NCBI RefSeq assembly: GCF_014641075.1
Contig: NZ_BMHP01000008.1
Span: forward strand, 124,001 to 188,000
Length of the DNA: 64,000 nucleotides
From: Paenibacillus nasutitermitis
Lineage (GTDB): Bacteria > Bacillota > Bacilli > Paenibacillales > Paenibacillaceae
Direction: 5' to 3'
Below the pieces are notes generated by a model. The model was not told the origin of the DNA. It made no database searches and was given only the letters and a program-made list of their open reading frames with translations. Shown here in pieces: positions 52,871 through 61,275 of the stretch. Position 1 is the stretch's first letter. Each line of letters opens with the position of its first letter. Position numbers and translations under genes: made by a program.

Positions 52871-52986
52871 TATTGAGTGCTATTATCCGTGCAGTCCCCT
52901 GCACGAGAGCCGGGAGAAGTTTCGCCTCTCGCTGCAAGGGAGGCCATGGGAGGCCATATGAGCTGCAAGCCAAATCGGAACCGCAG

Positions 52987-55626
52987 TTAAAATTGCAAGC
53001 GAATTTGTGCGGAGCCGGTGAAGTTATCGATCCGGACAGTTTCCTCCTGCGGCGCGTAGATGCCGCCCGATACGTTAACGGGGATTCTGCCCTTCGGATG
53101 CGGCAGCCGCACCGTTACGGAAGCCGGCCTGCGGTCGGAATCGGTACCAACTGTCGCGACGATTTCTCCTTGCTCCAGTCTGGATTCCACACGCAAGGAA
53201 ATCGGTCCGAAATAGGAAGCCGCATTGGAAAGCTCGATTACCTTTCCGTGCTCCAGCCACTTGCGCGGAATTCCCGGCAGAAGCTTCAATAAGATGCCTT
53301 CCTCCATATAGAGCATCCAGCGGGTTTGCATAAGAAACCAGCCTTCCTCATGCGTCTTATGAGGGCTCGCCTGGAAGAAATGTTCCCAGAACGAATGCGT
53401 TTCCCGGTCCGCCAATCCGCTGAAGCCATTGTAATAGGCTTTAAGAAACGGCTTTACTTCGCCGCGCTTCAGGTGCACCCAGGGATGAATGCTGTAGTAA
53501 GGCTGACTGAACGCTACGTTTCGCGTACACATCAGTTCATTGTGAAAATTCAACAGGAAGCCCGTTTCCCGGTCTCCGGGCTGAATGACTTCTTGCAGTG
53601 CCAGATAAAGCGGGCCAAGCAGCGAATCGCGCGCTACGAAAGAACCGTGCGTCAGCCATCTGGCGCTTTCGGCATACAGGGACAGAGGGCCGCGATGCTC
53701 AACCCACGGAGGGGCGGTCGGCACCCAACTGCCATCTCCCAGAGGGACTACCGGCGAACGGGCGATAGAGGAAAGGAACTGGGTCCGGATATCCAGCTTC
53801 AAGGCCTCCGCGGTCTCGCGGATCGAAGCGGATGCCTGCGGGTCCGTTGCCTCCAGCAATTCGGCAAGGCGGCTTAAGCCGATATACGCATAGCCGTTGA
53901 GCATAAACGAATGGAACGGATCCTCCGGATCGGCTGTTTTCCCTTCCAGCATGCCGTATCCTTTGCCGCGGAGCTCTTCTTTAAGATTGCGTTCCCGCCA
54001 TGCGACAATATACGTGTAGGCCTTCAGCAGCTTTGGCTTGATTTCGGCAATCCACTGTTCGTCCCGCGTGTAGCGGTAGTGCTCCCCAATGCTCCATAGA
54101 GCAGCTCCTGTTTCCAGCATGTAACCGCCGAAATTCTGAATAAAACCATCCTCATGCTGCTTATCCAGAAAAAACATCAACGATCGTTTGGCGGTCTCAG
54201 CCTGGCCCATGGAATCCATAAATTGCACGATCGGCGAGCTCTCCGAGCCGATTGCCGTATAGACGCCGATGGTCGGAACGATCGTCCCCTCCTGCTCCAG
54301 GCCGTAAGCTACCAGCTCCAGGTGGAGCAGTCCCGCCTTCATCATTTCCTCCACCCGCGGTTCAGGCAAGCGGATCTGCGTAGCGCGCGACAGCTTCTCG
54401 TGCCAGAAATCGCGGCATTCCTGCAGACGCTCCCCGAAGCTCTGGCTAATCAACCGCTTGGCGCGTTCCCTTGAGATCGGCCGGTGAGGCAAATAGAATT
54501 CGAAGACCGCGGATTCTCCCGGTTTAATCAAGATCGCCGTTTCCTCTTGGGCAAGCGGCTTGCCATTCAACTTGGAAACCGTGCATACACGGTCCTCCGA
54601 GAAGCTGACGAATCCTTCCTGGCCATCGAACGAATAGTTGGTTGTATTGTTCATCACATAAGCATTTGGTACGACGTTCTTAAACCACGCATACCGCGGT
54701 ACTTTTGCTGTATTTGTCGCTTCGCAGCGGAAATACAGAACCGTCTCTTCCGCCTGCTCCAGCTCTTCCGGCAGCAAGCCTGTCCGCTGCTCCTCCTGCT
54801 CCGGCGTCAGCATATGACCATGGCCATAACCGTCTGCAACCAGATAATGTGTCCCCCGCAGCGACTGGCGGCTCAGCTTCGAATGCTCATAAGAAACGAA
54901 TGAGGTTCCTTGATACAGAATGTCATCGTCAGTTATGGTCGTATGCAGAATCGGGAGGATACCTTCCTCAAGTCTCCGCTTGATATCGTCTACACAGCCG
55001 ATTCCACGTCCTAATAAGTAACGGTAACGAACCGGCTGATCATCATTCTCGGGGAGAGTCGTTTCCATCCCGTGAAACCGCGGCTGAACCCAATCCCACA
55101 GCCGTTCTTCGCCGCCAATGCCGCGAAATCCGACACCGAAAATACGCATATCGCGTGATAAACCCAGCCACGTTTGTCCGGGATTATCGCGTGTATGACG
55201 GGCAGCGTCCTCATACCCTTCCTCCGCCTCGCTCTCGATCTGCTGCAAATTGCTGAGCAGCCCGGATTCACGGATGGATTGCTCGATTTCCCCATACGTC
55301 CTGCTGTCATCAGCCGTCGTTACAATCGCTTCGTAGGCAGGGATATAGATGGGGTACTGCTTGTTCACATCCCGCAGGAAAAAGCTAAACGGGTTGGCCT
55401 CGGTATCGAGCATGACGATAGCCGGCGCGCTCTGCCCATCCCCATCGCTCTCCACGGTCAACAGCAGCCTGCTGGAAGCCGATAAGTTGAATACGCCGTC
55501 AATCGACGCTGTCCCTCCTTCCGCACCGTTGGCCGGCTGCAAGCTGTTGATCGTTCCGCCTGATACATCGACTCGGCCTTGAATACCCTTATTTTTCCAC
55601 TCGACCGCAAGTTTCGTCATCATCAT
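52987..55626 (-). CDS. Large glycoside hydrolase-like protein, (alpha/alpha)6 barrel
   Basis: An 879-residue cytoplasmic protein (no signal peptide). The first 380 residues are beta-rich; the C-terminal half resembles six-hairpin glycosidases (IGSESSPIVQFMDSMGQAET, FGGYMLETGAALWSIGEHYR, MLNGYAYIGLSRLAELLE, HEEGWFLMQTRWMLYMEEGI), ending in a beta-sandwich. Acidic residues in these helices could be catalytic, but I cannot name the GH family. The start at 55626 is one of three consecutive ATGs after AAGGGAG. It likely degrades the oligosaccharide imported by the adjacent transporter. Confidence 0.8.
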   Translation of the reverse strand: MMMTKLAVEWKNKGIQGRVDVSGGTINSLQPANGAEGGTASIDGVFNLSASSRLLLTVESDGDGQSAPAIVMLDTEANPFSFFLRDVNKQYPIYIPAYEAIVTTADDSRTYGEIEQSIRESGLLSNLQQIESEAEEGYEDAARHTRDNPGQTWLGLSRDMRIFGVGFRGIGGEERLWDWVQPRFHGMETTLPENDDQPVRYRYLLGRGIGCVDDIKRRLEEGILPILHTTITDDDILYQGTSFVSYEHSKLSRQSLRGTHYLVADGYGHGHMLTPEQEEQRTGLLPEELEQAEETVLYFRCEATNTAKVPRYAWFKNVVPNAYVMNNTTNYSFDGQEGFVSFSEDRVCTVSKLNGKPLAQEETAILIKPGESAVFEFYLPHRPISRERAKRLISQSFGERLQECRDFWHEKLSRATQIRLPEPRVEEMMKAGLLHLELVAYGLEQEGTIVPTIGVYTAIGSESSPIVQFMDSMGQAETAKRSLMFFLDKQHEDGFIQNFGGYMLETGAALWSIGEHYRYTRDEQWIAEIKPKLLKAYTYIVAWRERNLKEELRGKGYGMLEGKTADPEDPFHSFMLNGYAYIGLSRLAELLEATDPQASASIRETAEALKLDIRTQFLSSIARSPVVPLGDGSWVPTAPPWVEHRGPLSLYAESARWLTHGSFVARDSLLGPLYLALQEVIQPGDRETGFLLNFHNELMCTRNVAFSQPYYSIHPWVHLKRGEVKPFLKAYYNGFSGLADRETHSFWEHFFQASPHKTHEEGWFLMQTRWMLYMEEGILLKLLPGIPRKWLEHGKVIELSNAASYFGPISLRVESRLEQGEIVATVGTDSDRRPASVTVRLPHPKGRIPVNVSGGIYAPQEETVRIDNFTGSAQIRLQF

Positions 55627-55655
55627 CTTTAGAATACTCCCTTCTTCGGATGCGT

Positions 55656-56363
55656 TTATGGCAGCAGGGTACCCGCTACCCCGCGCGGCCAGGCTTTGGC
55701 CCGGATGAATCCTTCCGCATAACGGACCCCGCATTGAAATCCCCGGTACTTGGCGCTTACTTCTACCATTTCCATGATCGATCCGCCGTATTGATCCGAT
55801 AGCCAGTCGTTTACCTGGCTGTGGTGCTCATGAAGCGCTTGCATTTTCATATCCAGCGAGTCGCTGATATCCACATATTCATCAGGCACGAATCCAACGC
55901 CTGCAAGACTATCCATAAAATAAACAACCGGTATTTTCTCGCAGGGAGGCGCCTCCGTAACGATATTCGGGACCGTCGTCATAATGGCCACATCGTTCGC
56001 CATTTGGCCCGTAACCGTATGATCCGGATTATACAGATCGCCCGGCCAATGCGTCAGAATCACATCCGGCCGGCACTTGCGGATCACATTGATAAGCGCC
56101 AGTCTCGTTTCTTCATTGTCAAACAGGAATTCGTCCCGAAATCCCAGCCAGAACAATTGGGCCCCCAGCCGGGCAGCGGCCTTCTCGGCTTCTTCTTGTC
56201 GTACTCTGGCCACTTCTTCCTTCGGCCACGTAGGATGTCCAACCTCCCCGTTAGTCGTAATGGCGATGAATACTTCGTCCCCCCTCTTGCTGTATTTGGC
56301 AAGCGTTCCTCCTACCAATATTTCAGCATCATCAGGGTGCGCACAACAGGCTAACACTCTCAC
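55656..56363 (-). CDS. PIG-L/LmbE-family deacetylase
   Basis: A 235-residue zinc-dependent N-deacetylase. The metal and catalytic motif CCAHPDDAEILVGG is at residues 6-19, and the third ligand lies in NPDHTVTGQ. The family includes GlcNAc-PI and bacillithiol-pathway deacetylases. It starts the unit with the glycosidase-like gene 29 bases downstream, suggesting that the imported glycan has N-acetyl groups (inference). No signal peptide. Confidence 0.9.
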   Translation of the reverse strand: MRVLACCAHPDDAEILVGGTLAKYSKRGDEVFIAITTNGEVGHPTWPKEEVARVRQEEAEKAAARLGAQLFWLGFRDEFLFDNEETRLALINVIRKCRPDVILTHWPGDLYNPDHTVTGQMANDVAIMTTVPNIVTEAPPCEKIPVVYFMDSLAGVGFVPDEYVDISDSLDMKMQALHEHHSQVNDWLSDQYGGSIMEMVEVSAKYRGFQCGVRYAEGFIRAKAWPRGVAGTLLP

Positions 56364-56461
56364 AATATGACCGCCTTTCTAGGTTTGGCTTGATTATATC
56401 AACCTCCTTCCAGCCTGACATCCGATAATCAGAACGAATTTCATGTCAATCTGAAACAAAA

Positions 56462-56511
56462 AAAACCGCCAATCAAGCCCTCCCCATTGGATGGTGATTG
56501 AACGGCGGTTA
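56462..56511 (-). terminator. Terminator of the PAS sensor kinase gene
   Basis: On the minus strand AACCGCCGTTCAATCA pairs imperfectly with TGATTGGCGGTT, followed by TTTTTTTG. Confidence 0.85.
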
Positions 56512-56539
56512 AACCTCCTGGCGCCCGGGTCCCAGGGTT

Positions 56540-58819
56540 CTATCGCAGAGGACGCGGCGGAGGATCGGATCTCCCCTGCAATAATGGCAGTGTAATCGTC
56601 ACACTCGTTCCCACATTCACTTTGCTCCTGATTTCCATCGTCCCTTGATGACTCTGAATAATACGCTGACTGACCATAATGCCGAGCCCTGTCCCACTAT
56701 CCTTGCCAGTAAAAAAAGGATCGCCAAGCTTTGAAATCATGTCTTCCGGAATCCCGATTCCTTGATCAACAATCGAGATGGATACTTCCCCGCTTCCTTT
56801 ATAGTCCAAACTGATCTGAATTTGCCCACCTTCCGGCATCGCTTCTATCGCATTTTTAAGCAGATTGATAAAGACCTGCTTGAGTTGATTTTCCTCGCAG
56901 GAAATCAGGCCGGTTTCGATATTAAAGTGAGTAAGAAATTCAATGTCGCACAGATGCGCCTGGCTGTCCAGCAGGGAGATGACATCACCTAGAATAAAAC
57001 GGACATCCTTCTCCTCAAAACGGGTCGCCTGAGGCTTCGCAAGAATGAGAAATTCCCCTACAATTAAATTAATTCTGTCCAGCTCGGAAAGCATAATGTC
57101 GACATGCTTGGTATTCAGCTTGTTTGTCTCCAACTGGAGCTGCAGAAAACCACGCAGCGTAGTCAGCGGATTGCGGATTTCATGAGCGACCCCAGCGGCC
57201 AGCTGCCCGACCGTTGTCAGTTTCTCTGACCGGCGCAGCAGTTCCTCCATTTTATTTCGGCTCGTCATATCCCGGGTGATGCTGGCAATGGCGTGAATCG
57301 CGCCATTCTTGTCCCTGATCGGCGAAGACGTTACACTGACGGAGATCCATTCCCCTTCTTTGGTAATCCGAACCGTCTCTCTTGCCGTCAAATGCTTGCC
57401 TGACTTGAGCCCCTCCATCGTGTGCAGCTCCTCCGCATGCAGATGCTCCGGAACCAGGGGCAGGATATTCCCGACCGCATCATCCGCCGAGTAGCCCAGC
57501 AGCTCCTCGAAAGCCCGGTTGACCTGGGTTACACGGCCCTTCAAATCAACGACATGAATGGCATCGGTCGTATGATTGATAAAGGATTCCAGATATTCCT
57601 TCATGGAGCGGTTCTCTTCGAATGCCATCTTGAGCTTGGTCATATAGATGCCCAGATTCTTGGACATGGCATTGACACGCTTGGCAAGCTGCCCAATTTC
57701 ATCCTTGCGCTTAACTTCGATTGAATTATCAAACCGCCCAAAGGAGACTTCGTTGATCTTCCATAATATCGAACGGATGGGGCGAATCAGGAAATCGGAC
57801 AACCAATAACTGCAGAATACGACGATGATAAGTAAAATAGCGGAAATAAAAAGCTGATTATTGCGCTGTTCATCGATTTGCCGGTTAATCGGCTTGGCAT
57901 CGAGAACCAGGCCAATCACATAAGGGACGGGGGATGTTACCTGGACGAAGCTTTTAATGACATCTTGCCCTTTGATTTTCGTATATCGAAAAACATTGTC
58001 GCCCTGCGATGCCGCCAGGATGTTTTTTTCGTCCATCTTTATTTCCTGATACTCGTAGCTTCCGAAGGATACAGGATGCTGCATCATTTCCGGGACGCTA
58101 ATCATTTTCGGTATTTCGCCGACAGGCCCCTTGCCGAACAAGACTGGATTGAAGCCGCTGACCTCCAGCACCGTCAGTTTATTGGTCATACTTTGTGATA
58201 AGTCAGAGACGAGGTTGATTTCCCCTAAGCCCCGGGGCTGGTTGTTTTGAATAAAGCTGACAAGGATATAACCGCGGTCCTCCATCTGATAGAAGCCCCA
58301 CTTGCCAGAGTCGCCGGGTGTAGTGTCGGACGTGTTAAATTCAATTGCGCTTGTCCAGAAATCATTGCTTTTTTTCAGGTCGGATAGTCCTTCTTGCGGA
58401 ACTTGATTCGGCTTTCCCAGGCTTTTTATGGTGAGTCCGCCCAGCTTCGGATCTGACGAACTCCGGATCCTATATTCTCCATCGCTCGGTATAATAACCG
58501 AAAGATGCGTTAACCCAAGCCGATCAGATAACTGTTCCAGCTGTGTGCCCGTAACAGCATTCACATCTTTCCCCAGCAGCATGGCGGCTTCTGCCGAAGC
58601 CACCTTCAACTTTTCATCAAAAACCGTTTGCAGCAGCTCATATTCTCTGATATGTTGGGCCATGGAGGAAGCAATCATTTCACTGATGTAAGTCATATTG
58701 AATTGAGTCTCGGCCCTCAGGTTGACCCGGGTATAATATTCGTTCAAAATTACATTAACAAGCAAAAGTATAAATACAATAAACGACATCATGAACGATA
58801 GCTTCGTTTTTACCGACAA
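56540..58819 (-). CDS. PAS-domain sensor histidine kinase, sporulation-kinase type
   Basis: A 759-residue kinase. A first membrane helix (MMSFIVFILLLVNVILN) and a second near residues 328-350 enclose a large extracellular sensor. HAMP follows, then PAS (FINHTTDAIHVVDLKGRVTQ), HisKA with GVAHEIRNPLTTLRGF, and HATPase_c (NLLKNAIEAMPEGG, IVDQGIGIPEDM, GTGLGIMVSQRII). No response regulator is adjacent, as for orphan KinA-E kinases feeding Spo0F; the Spo0E-like gene at 59650 is close. Role in sporulation is inferred. Confidence 0.9.
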   Translation of the reverse strand: MSVKTKLSFMMSFIVFILLLVNVILNEYYTRVNLRAETQFNMTYISEMIASSMAQHIREYELLQTVFDEKLKVASAEAAMLLGKDVNAVTGTQLEQLSDRLGLTHLSVIIPSDGEYRIRSSSDPKLGGLTIKSLGKPNQVPQEGLSDLKKSNDFWTSAIEFNTSDTTPGDSGKWGFYQMEDRGYILVSFIQNNQPRGLGEINLVSDLSQSMTNKLTVLEVSGFNPVLFGKGPVGEIPKMISVPEMMQHPVSFGSYEYQEIKMDEKNILAASQGDNVFRYTKIKGQDVIKSFVQVTSPVPYVIGLVLDAKPINRQIDEQRNNQLFISAILLIIVVFCSYWLSDFLIRPIRSILWKINEVSFGRFDNSIEVKRKDEIGQLAKRVNAMSKNLGIYMTKLKMAFEENRSMKEYLESFINHTTDAIHVVDLKGRVTQVNRAFEELLGYSADDAVGNILPLVPEHLHAEELHTMEGLKSGKHLTARETVRITKEGEWISVSVTSSPIRDKNGAIHAIASITRDMTSRNKMEELLRRSEKLTTVGQLAAGVAHEIRNPLTTLRGFLQLQLETNKLNTKHVDIMLSELDRINLIVGEFLILAKPQATRFEEKDVRFILGDVISLLDSQAHLCDIEFLTHFNIETGLISCEENQLKQVFINLLKNAIEAMPEGGQIQISLDYKGSGEVSISIVDQGIGIPEDMISKLGDPFFTGKDSGTGLGIMVSQRIIQSHQGTMEIRSKVNVGTSVTITLPLLQGRSDPPPRPLR

Positions 58820-58980
58820 CTAACGACACACCCTTTGGCGAGCTTGTGGACATCTAATTGGATCATAACATATTTGTCATAAAATGAAAGTAATCGTCGC
58901 CATGATTGCAGAGCGAATTGCGCTTATTTTTATAATTACCCACAATTCTATCCCCAAATTCACAAAGAAATCCACAATTT

Positions 58981-59028
58981 GTGGACAACTCTGTGTATAA
59001 TGCATTAGTTATGCACAGAGTTGTCCAC
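58981..59028. promoter_or_regulatory. 15-base perfect inverted repeat with DnaA-box-like arms
   Basis: GTGGACAACTCTGTG (58981-58995) is exactly mirrored by CACAGAGTTGTCCAC (59014-59028) around an 18-base AT-rich loop holding TATAAT. Each arm contains a TTGTCCAC(A) motif, one base from the DnaA box TTATCCACA, and TCCACA and TTATGCACA occur nearby. It lies in the 315-base gap between the sensor kinase and tadA, so it may be an operator for one or both. Confidence 0.65.
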
Positions 59029-59134
59029 ACGCTGTTAACAACGAATATTTGTTCGCGGCACAATCGTAGAATTAAATGGTAAGCCCGGTCATCCGCAACA
59101 GAATTATCTGAATTCAGGAGGAAGCAGAACGGTA

Positions 59135-59611
59135 ATGAACAATACTTATTTTCAAGACAAGGATCGACAATGGATGAATGCTGCGATTGAAGAAGCTTTG
59201 AAAGCAGAACGGCTTGGAGAGGTCCCCATCGGAGCGGTAATCGTGCGAGGTAACGAAATTGTAGGAAAAGGGCATAATTTACGCGAAACCTCCATGGACC
59301 CAACCGCCCATGCCGAGATTATTGCCATCCGTGAAGCCAGCCATGCACTTGGCGCCTGGAGGCTGTTGGATTGCTCCCTTTATGTCACGCTGGAGCCTTG
59401 TCCGATGTGTGCTGGGGCGCTGGTCCAAAGCCGCATCAAGAAGGTCGTCTACGGCACGGCAGACCCGAAGGCCGGCTGTGCCGGCACCCTGATGAATCTG
59501 CTGCAGGATCCGCGGTTTAATCATGAAACCGAGCTCGTCAGCGGCTTGCTTCAGGAAGAATGCGCCGCGTTGCTGACGCAATTTTTTCGCCGATTAAGAG
59601 GGCGGCTGTAA
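59135..59611 (+). CDS. tadA: tRNA-specific adenosine deaminase TadA
   Basis: A 158-residue zinc deaminase that converts A34 to inosine in tRNA-Arg(ACG). Zinc ligands are in PTAHAEIIAIREA (His and catalytic Glu) and LEPCPMCAGALV (two Cys). Length and VPIGAVIVRGNEIVGKGHN are typical. AGGAGGAAGC precedes the start. Confidence 0.95.
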   Translation: MNNTYFQDKDRQWMNAAIEEALKAERLGEVPIGAVIVRGNEIVGKGHNLRETSMDPTAHAEIIAIREASHALGAWRLLDCSLYVTLEPCPMCAGALVQSRIKKVVYGTADPKAGCAGTLMNLLQDPRFNHETELVSGLLQEECAALLTQFFRRLRGRL

Positions 59612-59649
59612 AGATTTATCAATGGCGGACTGTAAGGATAGGGATGCTC

Positions 59650-59823
59650 TTATCGATTCAGCTCTCTTTTTTGGATATTTTGCAGGCTTACAATAAGCTG
59701 GTCGGCTGCTTCGCTGATCGCAAGCACCTCGGGGTCCGTTAAACTTCCGCGTGTCTCCGCAGCTTCCTGAAGTTTGATGCGAAGAATGCACAATTCATCG
59801 AGCAGCTGTTTTTTGTCGTTCAT
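59650..59823 (-). CDS. Spo0E-like aspartyl-phosphate phosphatase
   Basis: A 57-residue helical-hairpin protein: LLDELCILRIKLQEAAETRG, then SLTDPEVLAISEAADQLI. The SxxDxExxxxSxxxDxLI pattern is the Spo0E family signature; these proteins dephosphorylate Spo0A~P and delay sporulation. The ATG at 59823 has AGGAGCG unusually far upstream (about 16 bases), so the exact start is uncertain. It is convergent with tadA; both stops are 38 bases apart. Confidence 0.85.
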   Translation of the reverse strand: MNDKKQLLDELCILRIKLQEAAETRGSLTDPEVLAISEAADQLIVSLQNIQKRELNR

Positions 59824-60153
59824 AACTACTTGCGAATCGCTCCTATCACCTCTTGGGTTACATTCAGTAACAATTTAATTATACTCTTATCTTTTACAGG
59901 ATTTTGTAAAAACTTGTCGATAGTTCTCCGTTTTTCCGAGTTTTATTTCGACATTATTCTACAATTATTTTCCTTATTCGTGAGGATATCCCTTGGTTTC
60001 TGGCCTAATTAGCGGATATTCGAGGTTTTTCTGGTTTCTTTTTCCTAACAGGTATTTAGTCCTGTTTGCAGCCATCGGCAGATTCCTTTTTCGCACTTCT
60101 TGTGCACAGGCTTGCACGTTCTTAAGCAAACGTGATATTATAATTGTTGCCGC

Positions 60154-60230
60154 GCGCCCGTAGCTCAGCAGGATAGAGCGACAGTTTCCTAAACTGCAGG
60201 TCGTACGTTCGAATCGTATCGGGCGCGCCA
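60154..60230 (+). tRNA. tRNA-Arg (anticodon CCT)
   Basis: A complete cloverleaf: acceptor GCGCCCG/CGGGCGC, D arm GCTC...GAGC, anticodon loop TTCCTAA with CCT, and T loop TTCGAAT. The 3' CCA is encoded. It reads AGG codons. The gap 59824-60153 before it holds no gene, only promoter-like AT-rich sequence. Confidence 0.95.
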
Positions 60231-60327
60231 TTTTCTTTGACACTCCTTGCCTTGCCTCGATCTCACGGTCGAAGCAGGGCAATTATTTTTTGATAGCCAA
60301 TATCCCAAAGAGGGAGCATGCATCTTT

Positions 60328-61161
60328 ATGACGGAAGACAACAACCGTTTGTGGGAAGAACTGATGGCCTCCGCCCGCTTCCAGGTGGGGATTGCCGACT
60401 ATACGAAGGTATCTCGTTCTTGGCAGGAATCCAGTGTGGTGCCGACTTTTAACCGTTTCTATCTAATTGAAGAGGGTGAAGGTTCGATACGCATTGAGGA
60501 TAAAGTCTTCTACCCTATCCCGAGACAGATTGTACTGATGCCCGCCGGCGTGCGCCAGGGCTATTCCACCATCAGCGATAATACGTTCCGCAAGTATTGG
60601 TGCCATTTCACGGCCACGCTTGGCGATTTGAGATTGTTCGATATTATGGAAACGCCTTATGTCCTTACCATCGAAGATGAAGATCATTGGCAGCATTGGC
60701 TATTCCTCTTCCGTTCCTTGAAGCAATACATGAAGCGAGATACGATTGCGGCAGGCTTTCGCGTCAACGCGCTTATTATGGAGATTATGGCTTGTTTCAT
60801 CGAACAAATCGGGGAAGTCAAAATCAATCGCAGCTCAGCAGTGGTTGATAAAATCCACACCGCCATTACTTACATGGAGCAGCGGTTTGAAGAGCAGCTG
60901 ACGATTGATGAACTGGCCAAACTGGTGCATTACCATCCGAATTATTTTATCCAGGTGTTTAAACAATTCACCGGCCGCTCCCCCATTCAATATCTCAATG
61001 TCATGCGGGTGGACAAAGCGAAGCAGTGGCTATCCACGACTGACCTGCCTGTTTCCGAAATAGCGGATCGTGTAGGCATGACCTTATTCTATTTCTCCCG
61101 TCTGTTCAAGGAGCATAGCGGTTTCACCCCTTCCGGCTATCGCCAGATCAGCAGAAAATAA
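60328..61161 (+). CDS. AraC-family regulator with cupin sensor domain
   Basis: A 277-residue regulator. The N-terminal domain is a small cupin (FNRFYLIEEGEGSIRIEDKV, RQIVLMPAGVRQGYST), the usual sugar-binding jelly roll. The C-terminal double helix-turn-helix is LTIDELAKLVHYHPNYFIQV and PVSEIADRVGMTLFYFSRLF. The start at 60328 has AAAGAGGGAGC upstream; the frame opens back into the tRNA flank. No obvious target gene is adjacent. Confidence 0.9.
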   Translation: MTEDNNRLWEELMASARFQVGIADYTKVSRSWQESSVVPTFNRFYLIEEGEGSIRIEDKVFYPIPRQIVLMPAGVRQGYSTISDNTFRKYWCHFTATLGDLRLFDIMETPYVLTIEDEDHWQHWLFLFRSLKQYMKRDTIAAGFRVNALIMEIMACFIEQIGEVKINRSSAVVDKIHTAITYMEQRFEEQLTIDELAKLVHYHPNYFIQVFKQFTGRSPIQYLNVMRVDKAKQWLSTTDLPVSEIADRVGMTLFYFSRLFKEHSGFTPSGYRQISRK

Positions 61162-61192
61162 AGCCGACTTCGGTCTTTTGTTATCCATATGC

Positions 61193-61238
61193 AAAAAATG
61201 CGCTCTTTCAGGTCAAACCCTGGAAGAGCGCATTTTTT
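61193..61238. terminator. Bidirectional Rho-independent terminator
   Basis: AAAAAATGCGCTCTT pairs with AAGAGCGCATTTTTTT, with inner CAGG/CCTG. It serves both the AraC gene and the convergent lipoprotein gene. Confidence 0.9.
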
Positions 61239-61275
61239 TAGTTTTGAACCTTTAAATCAGATACTTGAAATGAAA

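Noticed and set aside
58863..59303. Minus-strand ORF overlapping the start of tadA
   Set aside because: It crosses the inverted repeat and tadA antisense, has no family resemblance and no ribosome binding site.
59974..60282. Minus-strand ORF of 102 codons across tRNA-Arg
   Set aside because: Its ARPIRFERTTCSL-type text is the familiar antisense translation of a tRNA gene, not a protein.
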